Shown here one piece after another: positions 18,426-27,372 of a DNA stretch of 64,000 nucleotides. Each line of letters begins with the position of its first letter. Position 1 is the stretch's first letter. A model generated the notes under the pieces. The model was not told the DNA's origin, made no database searches, and saw only the letters and a program-made list of their open reading frames with translations. The translations under genes and the position numbers were made by a program. Source of the DNA: Jatrophihabitans_A lederbergiae (GTDB lineage: Bacteria; Actinomycetota; Actinomycetes; Mycobacteriales; Jatrophihabitantaceae); the NCBI RefSeq assembly GCF_031845305.1, contig NZ_JAVREH010000007.1, positions 149,931 through 213,930 of the forward strand, given 5' to 3'.

Positions 18426-20219
18426 TCATCGCGCCGGAGCGTCGGCACGCTCGGACACGATGCGGTAACCAGCACCTCCGCCCTCGATCACCAGGCGAAG
18501 TCCGACCGGCCCGGCCGCGCGAGTCCGCCCGTGGACCGAACCTCCGCACACCACTGACCCCGCTCCGAGACTGGCGGTCACGCTCACGTGGAGCGCGGTG
18601 GCCGATGTCGCGGTCGATGAACGGGAGGCGGACAGCACCCGGTAGCGCGTACGCAGCCCGGTCACACCGCAGCCGGGCGGGACCAGATCGGTGAGCTGCT
18701 GAGTGTCCTGTTCGAGCAGCCCCGGCACGCCATACACGTCGTTGAGCAGGTCTGGCCGGCGCAACTCGAACGCCTGGGACCGAGTCGCATCCAGCGCGGC
18801 CAGAATTCTCGCCGCCTCGGCCGGCGCGGCCACCAGCGCACGCGGCACAGGAGCGGTTGCCGCCCCAGCCCTCGCGGACGTCGTTGCTGGCGCGGACGCG
18901 ACACTGCCCTCCACAGTCGCTGCGGAGCGCGGGGCGGGGATTCCCGACGGCGGCCGCCCCGCCGAGATGCTCGCCGGCCGCCGAGGCAGCGCGATGAGGG
19001 CTACGGCTACGGCCAGCAACACCGAGCCACCGATCACGACGGCTCCGAACCCGAGCCACCACGCCCTGCCCGCGAGTGCTGCCGGCAGCCACCGTGGGCC
19101 GTGACGCGGTGCCACGACGGGCGGGCGAACCTGTGGCCGGGACACGTGTGTCAGCTCGGCTTGTGGAGGCCCCGCCGTTATCCGCGGCGGACGCGAAAAT
19201 ATCGGTCGTCCGGCTACGCCCGCAGCCAGCGGGTCGGCTCCTCCCGGTCCGTCGGTGGCCGCACGGCCGGCAGCCGACGCTCCAGCACCCGACCGTGCGC
19301 CGACAGCTTCACGGGTGCCCGCGGCAGACCCGGACCCGCGACCCGCCAGCATGCTGGCCTGCCTGCCCTCGAGGGAGTGCCGCCCAACCCTGGGTACGAC
19401 CCGGCCACCGGTCAGCATCACCGGCACCGGCCGCGTCGATGCACGAAGGTCCAGGGCGAACTCGGCGGCGGTGCCTCGCCGGTAAGGCTCTGGGTCCAGA
19501 GCCCGGATCACCACGGCGGCCAGGTCGGGCGGGCAGTGCTCAAGCCGGGCAGCCAGATTCGGTATCGACCCGCGGGCCGCGATGGCGAGAACATCGTCGA
19601 CGCCGGTCGCTCCGCCGCTGTGCCACGGCCCGGTGCCGGTGAGGCAGTGCAGCGCGACCGCGCCCATCGAGAACACATCGCTGGCCGCGCCCGGCACGCC
19701 GCCGGCGGCGATGACCGGATCGAGGTAGGCCGGCGTGCCGATGACCTCGGCATCGCCCCCGACCATCCTGGCCACACCGAAGTCGGCCAGCTTCGGATGA
19801 CCGGCCTCCGAGAACAGCACGTTGGCGGCGCTGACATCTCCGTGCAGCACTCCTTCGTGGTGAGCGTGCGCGAGTGCGGCGGCGATCGGACTGAGCGTTG
19901 ACGCCACCTCGCCGGGACTGAGTCGATCTCGCCTGCCCAGCAATCCTGCGAGCGAGCCTGCGTTTGCCAGCTCCATCACCAGGATTACGGCCGCATCCAT
20001 GGCAATGAACTCCCGAAGCTGGATGAGGCTCGGGTGGTCAAGGGCGGCCAGCACGGCGGCCTCGGCCCGCGCGGCGGTGACAATGCCGGCGTCTGCGGTG
20101 ACTATCCGTTTCAGCGCCACCAGCTCACCGGAGCCGTTGGCGCGGGCGGACCACACTTCGCCGTGACTTCCCCGTCCCAGCAGCTGATTCACGCGGTAAC
20201 CCGGCACCTTGAACGTCAT
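18426..20219 (-). CDS. Membrane Ser/Thr protein kinase (PknB-like, HGD variant)
   Basis: A 597-aa receptor-like kinase. The kinase domain (about 5-255) has the glycine loop LGRGSHGEVW, ATP-binding Lys37, catalytic HGDVSAANVLF (Asp128, Asn133), DFG (146-148) and GTPAYLDPV. The usual HRD arginine is replaced by Gly, which makes it a non-RD kinase. A ~110-residue Pro/Ala/Gly-rich juxtamembrane linker leads to one membrane helix (about 388-411) and a ~185-residue external domain with two cysteines (PPGCGV and VVCGGS). No PASTA repeats are present. Its target is unknown. It lies on the opposite strand to its left neighbour and 64 bp downstream of the MMPL gene on the same strand. Confidence 0.9.
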   Translation of the reverse strand: MTFKVPGYRVNQLLGRGSHGEVWSARANGSGELVALKRIVTADAGIVTAARAEAAVLAALDHPSLIQLREFIAMDAAVILVMELANAGSLAGLLGRRDRLSPGEVASTLSPIAAALAHAHHEGVLHGDVSAANVLFSEAGHPKLADFGVARMVGGDAEVIGTPAYLDPVIAAGGVPGAASDVFSMGAVALHCLTGTGPWHSGGATGVDDVLAIAARGSIPNLAARLEHCPPDLAAVVIRALDPEPYRRGTAAEFALDLRASTRPVPVMLTGGRVVPRVGRHSLEGRQASMLAGRGSGSAAGTREAVGARSGAGASAAGRAATDGPGGADPLAAGVAGRPIFSRPPRITAGPPQAELTHVSRPQVRPPVVAPRHGPRWLPAALAGRAWWLGFGAVVIGGSVLLAVAVALIALPRRPASISAGRPPSGIPAPRSAATVEGSVASAPATTSARAGAATAPVPRALVAAPAEAARILAALDATRSQAFELRRPDLLNDVYGVPGLLEQDTQQLTDLVPPGCGVTGLRTRYRVLSASRSSTATSATALHVSVTASLGAGSVVCGGSVHGRTRAAGPVGLRLVIEGGGAGYRIVSERADAPAR

Positions 20220-20282
20220 GGCCCCACGCTAAAACGTTGCGGCGACACTCAGCGGAAGTTATCCACAGGCCAGCGGCCGTTG

Positions 20283-22534
20283 CTAGGGGGATCCGTGAGC
20301 CAGTTTGGACGGCCACCAGATGTTGCTGCCGATCTCTGAGGCCAATGCGGGGACCAGGATGCTGCGTACGACGATGGTGTCGAGCAGGACGCCGAATGCC
20401 ACCGCGAATCCGATCTCGGCAAGAAAGACGAGGGGTAGCACACCAGCACGGCGAACGTCGCGGCCAGGACGATGCCCGCTGAGGTGATGACGCCACCGGT
20501 GACCGCGAGCCCGCGGCTGATGCCGGATCGAGTGCCGAACTCGCGGGTCTCCTCGCGGATCCGGGTCATCAGGAAGATGTTGTAGTCGATGCCCAGCGCG
20601 ACCAGAAACACGAAGGCGTAGAGCGGGAAGGACTGGTCCGCGCCAGCGAAGTGGAAGAGGTGGCGGAAGGCGAACCCGCAGACGCCCAAGGTCGCCCCGA
20701 AAGACAGCACCACGGTGATGATCAGCAGCACCGGTGCGACGATGGCCCGCAACAGCAACGCGAGGACGAGAAAGATCACCAGCAGCACGATGGGGATGAT
20801 CAGGTTGCGGTCGTGCACCGATGCGTTCTGCACGTCCAGAGTCGCGGCCGAGTTGCCGCCGACCCGAGCGTCCGCTCCGGGTAGCGCGTGCACGGTCTGG
20901 CGCAATCGAGTGACGGTCGCGTACGCCTGCGGCGAGTCGTAGGAGGCCGTCAGCTCCGCATTGACCACCGTTCGGCCGTCGATCGGCGTCACCTGCAGCG
21001 CGGCCGGTACGCACCCGCTACCGGGCCCTGCCTGGCCACCGACCGATCCACCGCCGCTCGGGTTCCCACCACCCGCCTTCGCCGCCGCGGCGAGCTTGGC
21101 GTAGTCGGGCTGCACGCACACCGCCCCGGGTGCGGTCGACACCCCCGGCACCTTGGACACTGCCGTGATCACGGCGTCCACAGATCCCGCCGCCGTCGTG
21201 ATCACGGCCGGTGCTCCGGCGCCCCTGTCGAATTTCGCGTCATACAGCGCCTGTCCCTGCACGGCGGCGGGCTTGTTGGTGAAGGACTGGGTCTGGGTGA
21301 GGCCGTTGGTGGAGAGCGAACCGATACCCACCAGGCAGATCAGGAGCACCAAGGAGGCAGCCATCCACGCCGCGCGCCGCCGATTGCTGACCAGTGCCGC
21401 GATCCGTCCCCAGACGCCGTGACTCGCCAGGTCGAGGGTGTGGTCGACCCGCGGCTTGCGTGGCCAGAAGACCCAGCGCCCGGCGCAGGCCAACGCCACC
21501 GGCAGAAAGCTCATCATGACCAGCAGCGTGCAGGCGATGCCGATCGCGGCGACCGGTCCCAGGCTCTTGTTCGAGTTGAGCTCGGAGAAGCTGAGACACA
21601 GCAGCCCCAGAATGACCGTCACGCCCGAGGCGAGGATCGCCGGAGCGGATTCGCGCCAGGCCCGCACCATGGCGTCGAACCGGCTCGGGTACTGGTGCAG
21701 CTCTTCCCGGTAACGCGAGATGAGCAGCAGCGCGTAGTCCGTTCCGGCGCCCAGCACCAACACGGACAAGATGCCTTGGCTCTGCCCGGTGAGCGTCAGC
21801 ACCTCATGTTCGGCCAGGAAGTAGATGACCATCGAGGACAACCCAAGGGCCAGCACGGCGGACACGATGGGAAAGATCCACAGCACCGGTGATCTGTACA
21901 CGAACAGCAGGATCACCACCACGACCGCCAGCGCGGCGAACAGCAGCGTGCCCTCGATGCCACCGAAGGCGTCCAGCAGCGCGGACAGGATTCCGCCCGG
22001 ACCCGCCGGATAGACCTCGAGACCCGCGGGCAGCTTGAGCTTCGCGCTCGCGACGACGCCCTTCTCCGCCGCGGACAGGGCGTCACCCTGCACCGGTGTG
22101 CCGTTGGCCTTCGCCACCAGGGGCACGTATACAGACGCCGCGGTGCCGTCAACTGAGAAGTCGGTGGGCGTGGTCGCGGTCCGGTCGACACCCGGCACGG
22201 TGGCAATGGCGCCTGCTGCGCTGGCAATTGCGGCACGGTCAGCGCTGGTCAGCCCGCTCGGACGGTGGAACACGATGAAACCGGGGATGTTCTCCACCGG
22301 AACGAATCTCGCCGATTCCGTGGCGACCTTCGTGGATTCCGCCGATCCAGGCAGGTACGAGGCGTTGTCGTTCTTCTGGACCTGGCTGAGCTTGGCTTGG
22401 TACGAGCCGCCGAAGCCGCCGGCCAGAAAGGCGAGGATCGCCACTGCCACCAGCGCGAACACCGGCAGTCCCCGGGGCAGCCGACCCGGCCGATCGGCGG
22501 AACCGGCTGGCTGGAACGTCTCGACGTGCGCCAT
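20283..22534 (-). pseudogene. MMPL/RND-type transporter with one frameshift
   Basis: A ~750-residue membrane transporter with two MMPL halves. The first has an external loop (about 60-170) then helices including PVLWIFPIVSAVLALGLSS, the GQSQGILSVLVLGAGTDYAL motif and DAMVRAWRESAPAIL. The second half starts with a helix before a large loop and has LIIPIVLLVIFLVLALLL and ALGIDYNIFLMTRIREE. Near base 20438 the frame breaks: the upstream frame reads VLVCYPSSFLP, while the other frame gives the expected PLVFLAEIGFAVAFGVLLDT and ends HGSP at 20283. One missing base would restore it. Start ATG 22534 has GAGGGAG at the right distance. MMPL proteins export lipids or other hydrophobic compounds; the cargo here is unknown. 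Pseudogene or sequencing error. Confidence 0.82.
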
Positions 22535-22667
22535 CGCTTTTCTCCCTCGTCCGCTGGTGTCCACAGCCTTCACCAAGGCACCGACAGCTTTCACGGCCGC
22601 GCAGCGGAATGGAAGTGTCGTTGTCCCCGGTTAGGGTGATGCGGACTGAGAGAGGCACGGTGACGGC

Positions 22668-23315
22668 ATGGCCGAACTGAAGACGATCAGAGCGGGGCTG
22701 CTCGACTACGAGCAGGCGTGGCAGTGGCAGCGCCAGTTGCACGCGCAGCGCGTGGCGGGCGAGATCGATGACACTGCCCTGCTGTTGGAACACCCCCCGG
22801 TCTACACAGCCGGACGACGGACCGAGCTCCATGAGCGGCCGTTCGACGGAACTCCGGTCGTCGATGTCGACCGCGGCGGCAAGATCACGTGGCACGGTCC
22901 GGGGCAGCTCGTCGGCTATCCGATCGTCGCGTTGCCGAACCCGGTGGACGTCGTCGCCTACGTGCGGCGAATGGAAGAGGTCCTGGTCGAGATCTGCGCC
23001 GAGCTGGGCGTTGCCGCCGGCCAGGTGCCAGGTCGCAGCGGCGTATGGCTGCCAGCCGATGCCTCCGGGCGCGAGCGGAAGATCGCGGCGATCGGCATTC
23101 GCGTCGCGCAGGGCGTGACGCTGCACGGCTTCGCGCTGAACTGCAATCCTGACCTGAGCTGGTTCGACCGCATCGTGCCCTGCGGCATCGCCGACGCGGG
23201 CGTGACGTCGCTCAGTAAAGAGCTTGGCCGGGAGGTCTCGGTGACCGATGTCCTTCCCGTCGTAGAGGCCCGGTTGCCCGGCCTCGTGTCCGCGTACGCT
23301 GCTATTCGTGACTGA
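22668..23315 (+). CDS. lipB: Octanoyltransferase (lipoate-protein ligase B)
   Basis: A 215-aa enzyme that transfers octanoyl from acyl carrier protein to lipoyl domains. Conserved elements are LLLEHPPVYTAGRR, DRGGKITWHGPGQLVGYPI, the catalytic Lys in KIAAIGIRV and catalytic Cys in VPCGIADAGVTSL. Its last eight bases overlap the start of lipA (GTGACTGA), so the two are translationally coupled. SucB's lipoyl domain is an obvious target. It is divergent from the MMPL gene. Confidence 0.95.
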   Translation: MAELKTIRAGLLDYEQAWQWQRQLHAQRVAGEIDDTALLLEHPPVYTAGRRTELHERPFDGTPVVDVDRGGKITWHGPGQLVGYPIVALPNPVDVVAYVRRMEEVLVEICAELGVAAGQVPGRSGVWLPADASGRERKIAAIGIRVAQGVTLHGFALNCNPDLSWFDRIVPCGIADAGVTSLSKELGREVSVTDVLPVVEARLPGLVSAYAAIRD

Positions 23316-24291
23316 GCAGCGCAGCGCCGTGCCGACCGAATCCAGCCTGTCAGGTCCGCCCCCCCACGCCGGACGCAAGCTACTGCGTATCGAAGCCCGC
23401 AACTCCGAGACGCCCATCGAGCGCAAGCCGCCGTGGATCAAGACCAGGGCTGTGATGGGCCCGCAGTACACCGAGCTGCGCCAGTTGGTGAAGAGCGGCG
23501 GCCTGCACACCGTCTGCCAAGAGGCCGGCTGCCCCAACATCTATGAGTGCTGGGAAGACCGCGAGGCTACCTTCCTGATCGGTGGGGAGCAGTGCACCCG
23601 GCGTTGTGACTTCTGCCAGATCGACACCGGCAAGCCTGCCGCTCTGGACACCGACGAGCCCCGGCGGGTCGCCGAGAGCGTCCGCACAATGGGTCTTCGG
23701 TACGCCACCATCACCGGCGTCGCCCGTGACGACCTTCCGGACGGCGGCGCCTGGCTGTACGCCGAGACGGTCCGCCAGATCCACGGACTGAACGAGGGCA
23801 CCGGCGTCGAACTGCTGATCCCCGACTTCAACGCGGTCCCCGAGCAGCTGGCAGAGGTGTTCTCGTCCCGACCCGAGGTTCTGGCGCACAACGTCGAGAC
23901 GGTTCCCCGGGTCTTCAAGCGGATCCGGCCGGCGTTCACGTATGAACGGTCGCTGCGGGTGATCTCTGAGGCGCGTGCCGTCGGTCTCGTAACGAAGTCC
24001 AACCTGATCCTGGGCATGGGCGAGGAGCGTGCCGAGATCTCTCAAGCGCTGCACGACCTGTACGACGCCGGGTGTGAGCTGATCACGATCACCCAATACC
24101 TGCGTCCCTCGCTGCGCCACCACCCGATCGATCGGTGGGTCAAGCCGGAGGAGTTCGTCGAACTGCGCGAAGAAGCTGAAGAAATCGGCTTTGCCGGCGT
24201 CATGAGCGGCCCCCTGGTGCGGTCTTCCTATCGGGCCGGCCGGCTCTACCAGCAGGCCGTGGACGCTCGCAAACTCACTCCAGCCAGTTGA
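23308..24291 (+). CDS. lipA: Lipoyl synthase (radical SAM)
   Basis: A 327-aa radical SAM enzyme that inserts two sulfurs into protein-bound octanoyl groups. Both cluster motifs are intact: the auxiliary CQEAGCPNIYECW and the radical SAM CTRRCDFCQ. Also typical are ATITGVARDDLPDGGA and the C-terminal GPLVRSSYRAG with the cluster-ligating serine. It starts with GTG 23308, overlapping lipB. Its auxiliary cluster is consumed as sulfur donor, and the Fe-S carrier at 4829 could help rebuild it (inference). Confidence 0.96.
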   Translation: MTEQRSAVPTESSLSGPPPHAGRKLLRIEARNSETPIERKPPWIKTRAVMGPQYTELRQLVKSGGLHTVCQEAGCPNIYECWEDREATFLIGGEQCTRRCDFCQIDTGKPAALDTDEPRRVAESVRTMGLRYATITGVARDDLPDGGAWLYAETVRQIHGLNEGTGVELLIPDFNAVPEQLAEVFSSRPEVLAHNVETVPRVFKRIRPAFTYERSLRVISEARAVGLVTKSNLILGMGEERAEISQALHDLYDAGCELITITQYLRPSLRHHPIDRWVKPEEFVELREEAEEIGFAGVMSGPLVRSSYRAGRLYQQAVDARKLTPAS

Positions 24292-24394
24292 GCTGCCGGT
24301 AGTGGCCGGCCGGCTCGATGTGGGCCGGAGCTACGCCCTGGCCGCGTCAGCAAGCGGGCACGGTCACCACGCGTTGCTTGGACGAGCCCGCTCT

Positions 24395-24424
24395 GAACTA
24401 GCGCCAGCGGAACGAGCGCCAGCG
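24395..24424. repeat. 15-bp tandem repeat, two copies
   Basis: GAACTAGCGCCAGCG (24395-24409) is followed directly by GAACGAGCGCCAGCG (24410-24424), 14 of 15 identical. It lies 14 bp downstream of the stop of the minus-strand secreted protein and does not include the stop. Confidence 0.7.
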
Positions 24425-24437
24425 CCCGCACCAACCG

Positions 24438-25847
24438 TTACCGGCGGCGGGCGCTCACTACGGTCGCTCCGACGAGCGCGGACATCGCCGCGGCGAACGC
24501 CAGCACGACGAGCGCGACGTCCTTCTGGAATACGAAGACCGCCCCGTACCGCGGCGGTGGCTCGACGACGAGCCGGGTAGCGCCGGCCTGGGTGGCAGTA
24601 GGACTGGGTGTGGCGGTCGGAGCCGGAGTGCCCGGTGCGCGGCCGGCGATGACTCGGCTCGGCGAAGTCACCGGCTGCCCGGAACCGCCGGTGGGCGGGT
24701 CGGCGCGCGGCTGCGAGGGCACGCCGCCGATGACGACCGGACCGGAGCCGGTTTCCGTCCCACTCGACTCGCTGGTGGCCGGACGGCTCGGGTTTCCGCT
24801 GACCGCGCCCACCGACTGCGATGCCGAGGCGGACGGCCGCGGGGCAGATGGCCGCGGGGCGGAACCGCTGCCCGGCGTTGACGGCAGGGACCCGGACGTA
24901 CCGGACGGCGCGGGCGCCGAAATAGACACCGACGCCGACGGCGCGGTCGGCTTGCTCGGCGGTGCGGTGGTGGGGGGTGCCGGCGGTGCGGTGGTGGGGG
25001 GTGCCGTGGTCGGAGGTGCTGGCTTGGTGGGCGGCGGGGTCGGCGTCTTCACCGGCGGAGCGGGTTGCGCCGCGCTACAGCTCAGCGAAATGTCGGTGGA
25101 CGTCACCGCGCCGTCCACGCCGATCACCCGGACCTGATACGGGGTGGGCGTCGTGGCGGCGACCTGGCTGACAGTGGTCGATTGGGTGCTGGGCTTGTCG
25201 AAGGACAGCAGCGTGCCCACCGGATCGGCGAGCTGACCGTCCTCACGCACGAGCAGCACTGTGTAGTCGAGCTGCTGGTAACCGATCCGCTGGATCGAGG
25301 AGTCCACCTCGTTCGGGTTGTGCAGCGAGACGCTCACGTTGGCGAGCGAGCCGTCCGTACACGGTTTCTTGGCGACCTGGACCGACGGCTTGTCCAACCC
25401 GAAGTTGATCGGCGTCATGTTCCGGCAGGTCGAGTGCAACGGCAGGGTGACAATGTCGGGCTGATCGACCTGATGAATAAAGACGTGGTCCGCCTTGTCG
25501 ATATCACCGGCCAGGCGGACCTTGGTCGTTCCATCGCCCACGGACACCAGGCTGGGGCCGCCTTCGAGGAACACTCCGGTAGCACCGGTGGACTCGGCAC
25601 CCGCCAGTCCGACCTGGAGCACCAGCTCGCCCGATGACGATGACGAGCTGGACTGCAGGGCCACTTCGACGAAGCCGTCCTTGAGACCCTCGTCAGGACA
25701 CCCGTACCGCACCGATGCCGTGATGGTCCCGTCGTTCCCGGACGAGGCCGCGGCGGAGCTGCCGGGGTGGGCCAGCAGAGACAGCGACGCCCCTAGTGCG
25801 GTCAGCAACACTGCTGCCGCAGCCCGTTCAGGATGCCGCCTTTTCAC
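24438..25847 (-). CDS. Secreted, cell-wall-anchored-like Pro/Thr/Ser-rich protein
   Basis: A 469-aa protein with a signal peptide (MKRRHPERAAAAVLLTALGA, cleavage probably near SSAAASSG), a ~210-residue beta-rich domain with five cysteines (YGCPDEG, HSTCRN, KKPCTDG, LSCSAA), a ~150-residue linker of TAPP/TPPP-type repeats, and a C-terminal membrane helix followed by SARRR. The charged tail resembles surface anchoring, but no LPXTG motif is present. No known family is recognised for the head domain. It converges on lipA and is divergent from the DUF4191 gene. Likely displayed at the cell surface; function unknown. Confidence 0.8.
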   Translation of the reverse strand: MKRRHPERAAAAVLLTALGASLSLLAHPGSSAAASSGNDGTITASVRYGCPDEGLKDGFVEVALQSSSSSSSGELVLQVGLAGAESTGATGVFLEGGPSLVSVGDGTTKVRLAGDIDKADHVFIHQVDQPDIVTLPLHSTCRNMTPINFGLDKPSVQVAKKPCTDGSLANVSVSLHNPNEVDSSIQRIGYQQLDYTVLLVREDGQLADPVGTLLSFDKPSTQSTTVSQVAATTPTPYQVRVIGVDGAVTSTDISLSCSAAQPAPPVKTPTPPPTKPAPPTTAPPTTAPPAPPTTAPPSKPTAPSASVSISAPAPSGTSGSLPSTPGSGSAPRPSAPRPSASASQSVGAVSGNPSRPATSESSGTETGSGPVVIGGVPSQPRADPPTGGSGQPVTSPSRVIAGRAPGTPAPTATPSPTATQAGATRLVVEPPPRYGAVFVFQKDVALVVLAFAAAMSALVGATVVSARRR

Positions 25848-25952
25848 CGTTTACTGACCCCCGTCACCCACTTGAACTAACACTGAAATAACTGTAGCGC
25901 CTAATCCTTGACGCCGGTGAAACACGTCAGGAGAAACGCTTATCCTTGTCCC

Positions 25953-26726
25953 ATGGCGCAAGCATCCGCAGCTGGAAAGTCTGGAAAGAACGGCAAGCCG
26001 AAGCTGAGCAGGGCCGACAAGAAGGCCGTCAGAGTCGCACGCAGGCAATCCCGGCGCGACACTTTCACCCAGATGCGTCAGGCGTTCACCATGACGCGCA
26101 AGAACGACGCGAAGCTCGTTCCGTACCTGGTACTGGCTTTCGTCGTCGTGGCGGCGGTCGTCTACGTCGCCCTGTTGTTCGCTTTCAGCAGCGTCTGGCT
26201 GCCGATCCTGCCCGCCATCCTGCTCGGGGTGCTGGCGGCGCTGTTCCTGTTCTCCCGCCGCGCCCAGTCCTCGGCGTACAGCCAGGCCGAGGGCCAGCCA
26301 GGTGCTGCCGCCTATGTGCTCGGCCAGCTCCGCGGCGACTGGCACAAGACCGACGCGGTCGCCGGCACCACCCAACTCGACGCGGTGCACCGCCTGCTCG
26401 GCCGGCCCGGCGTCGTGCTCATCGGCGAGGGTGCCCCGCACCGCGTGAAGCCACTGCTCGCCCAGGAGAAGAAGCGGGTTGCCCGACTTGCCGGTGACGC
26501 GCCCATCTATGACATCGTCATCGGCCGCGGCGAGGGCGAGGTGCCGCTCGGCAAGTTGAATACGCACCTGATGAAGCTCCCCCGCAACCTGTCCAAGGAG
26601 CAGGTTGTGGCGCTCGACCGGCGGCTGTCCGCCCTGGGCGCCCAGCGCACACCGCTCCCCCGGGGCCCGATGCCCGCCGGGGTGAAGATGCGCAGCGTCC
26701 AGCGCGCCGCCCGTCGGCGGGGATAG
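25953..26726 (+). CDS. DUF4191 membrane protein
   Basis: A 257-aa protein with a Lys/Arg-rich cytoplasmic N terminus (about 1-50), two close membrane helices (VPYLVLAFVVVAAVVYVALL and LPILPAILLGVLAALFLF, about 53-100) and a soluble C-terminal domain (VVLIGEGAPHRVKPLLAQEK, LPRNLSKEQVVALDRRL). This is the DUF4191 layout; M. tuberculosis Rv2219 sits at the same place after lipA. Function unknown. ATG 25953 was chosen over the upstream extension by homology (MAQASAAGKSGK). The RDD gene begins six bases after its stop, so they are co-transcribed. Confidence 0.9.
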   Translation: MAQASAAGKSGKNGKPKLSRADKKAVRVARRQSRRDTFTQMRQAFTMTRKNDAKLVPYLVLAFVVVAAVVYVALLFAFSSVWLPILPAILLGVLAALFLFSRRAQSSAYSQAEGQPGAAAYVLGQLRGDWHKTDAVAGTTQLDAVHRLLGRPGVVLIGEGAPHRVKPLLAQEKKRVARLAGDAPIYDIVIGRGEGEVPLGKLNTHLMKLPRNLSKEQVVALDRRLSALGAQRTPLPRGPMPAGVKMRSVQRAARRRG

Positions 26727-26732
26727 CCGGCA

Positions 26733-27173
26733 ATGGCCACCCCCGGAGCGCCTGTCCGCCAGCGTTATCGAGGCGAGCGGATCGGCCTGCCGAGCTCTGG
26801 ACCAGGGTCGCTGGCCCCGTTCGGACGGCGCGCCCTGGCCTTCGTCATCGACGTGGCGCTCTCCGCCGCGGTGGCGAGCCTGTTCGTCAGCCGGAACGAT
26901 CTTCCGGGTCTGGCCTCGCACCTTCCCGGCCAGTGGAGCCTCATCCCGCTGTTTCTCGAGTACGTCCTGGGCCTGCTGCTGCTCGGCCGGTCGGTCGGCA
27001 TGTGGCTGACCGGGCTGCGGGTGATCCGGGTCGATGCGCACGAGGCGGTCGGGCCACTGCGGGCGGCCGTTCGGACGGCGTTGCTGCTGTTCCTCGTTCC
27101 TGCGCTGGTTGCCGACGCCGACTTCCGGGGCCTGCACGACCGGCTGACGGACACCGCGGTGATCGTGCACTGA
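26733..27173 (+). CDS. RDD family membrane protein
   Basis: A 146-aa protein with three hydrophobic helices and the RDD signature: FGRRALAFVIDVALS (conserved Arg and Asp), SVGMWLTGLRVIRVDA and RGLHDRLTDTAVIV at the C terminus. Matches Rv2219A of M. tuberculosis between DUF4191 and glnA. RDD proteins are small transporters or membrane accessory proteins of mostly unknown role. Its last codons plus the stop are repeated 19 bp downstream. Confidence 0.9.
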   Translation: MATPGAPVRQRYRGERIGLPSSGPGSLAPFGRRALAFVIDVALSAAVASLFVSRNDLPGLASHLPGQWSLIPLFLEYVLGLLLLGRSVGMWLTGLRVIRVDAHEAVGPLRAAVRTALLLFLVPALVADADFRGLHDRLTDTAVIVH

Positions 27174-27193
27174 GTCGGTGATCGTCCACTGAG
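27157..27193. repeat. Direct repeat duplicating the 3' end and stop of the RDD gene
   Basis: CGGTGATCGTGCACTGAG (27157-27174) is repeated as CGGTGATCGTCCACTGAG (27176-27193), 17 of 18 identical, period 19. The first copy carries the stop TGA 27171-27173 and the second carries another TGA. Confidence 0.85.
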
Positions 27194-27213
27194 CAGGCTC
27201 CTCAGCGGTCTGC

Positions 27214-27251
27214 GTAACGTCGATGAAACGTTCGAGACACCGGGCAGCAAC
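27214..27251. promoter_or_regulatory. GlnR binding box upstream of glnA
   Basis: GTAAC-6-GAAAC-6-GACAC-6-GCAAC (27214-27251) matches the actinobacterial GlnR pattern gTnAc-n6-GaAAc repeated twice with six-base spacers. The first pair is perfect and the second is weaker. It ends 121 bases before the glnA start, the expected position for nitrogen-responsive control. Confidence 0.8.
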
Positions 27252-27372
27252 CCTCTCGTCCTAGCTTTGGCGTCATCTCATGGGCTCCCACCCAGCCGAC
27301 TAATGTGGTCCCACCCACCTCGACTCACGCGGCTTCCACCCACCCGCCGAAGCACAGACAGAAGGATCGCCG

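Noticed and set aside
20259..20267. TTATCCACA, an exact DnaA box, between the kinase and MMPL genes
   Set aside because: A single box without dnaA, dnaN or a cluster of further boxes; nothing suggests an origin here.
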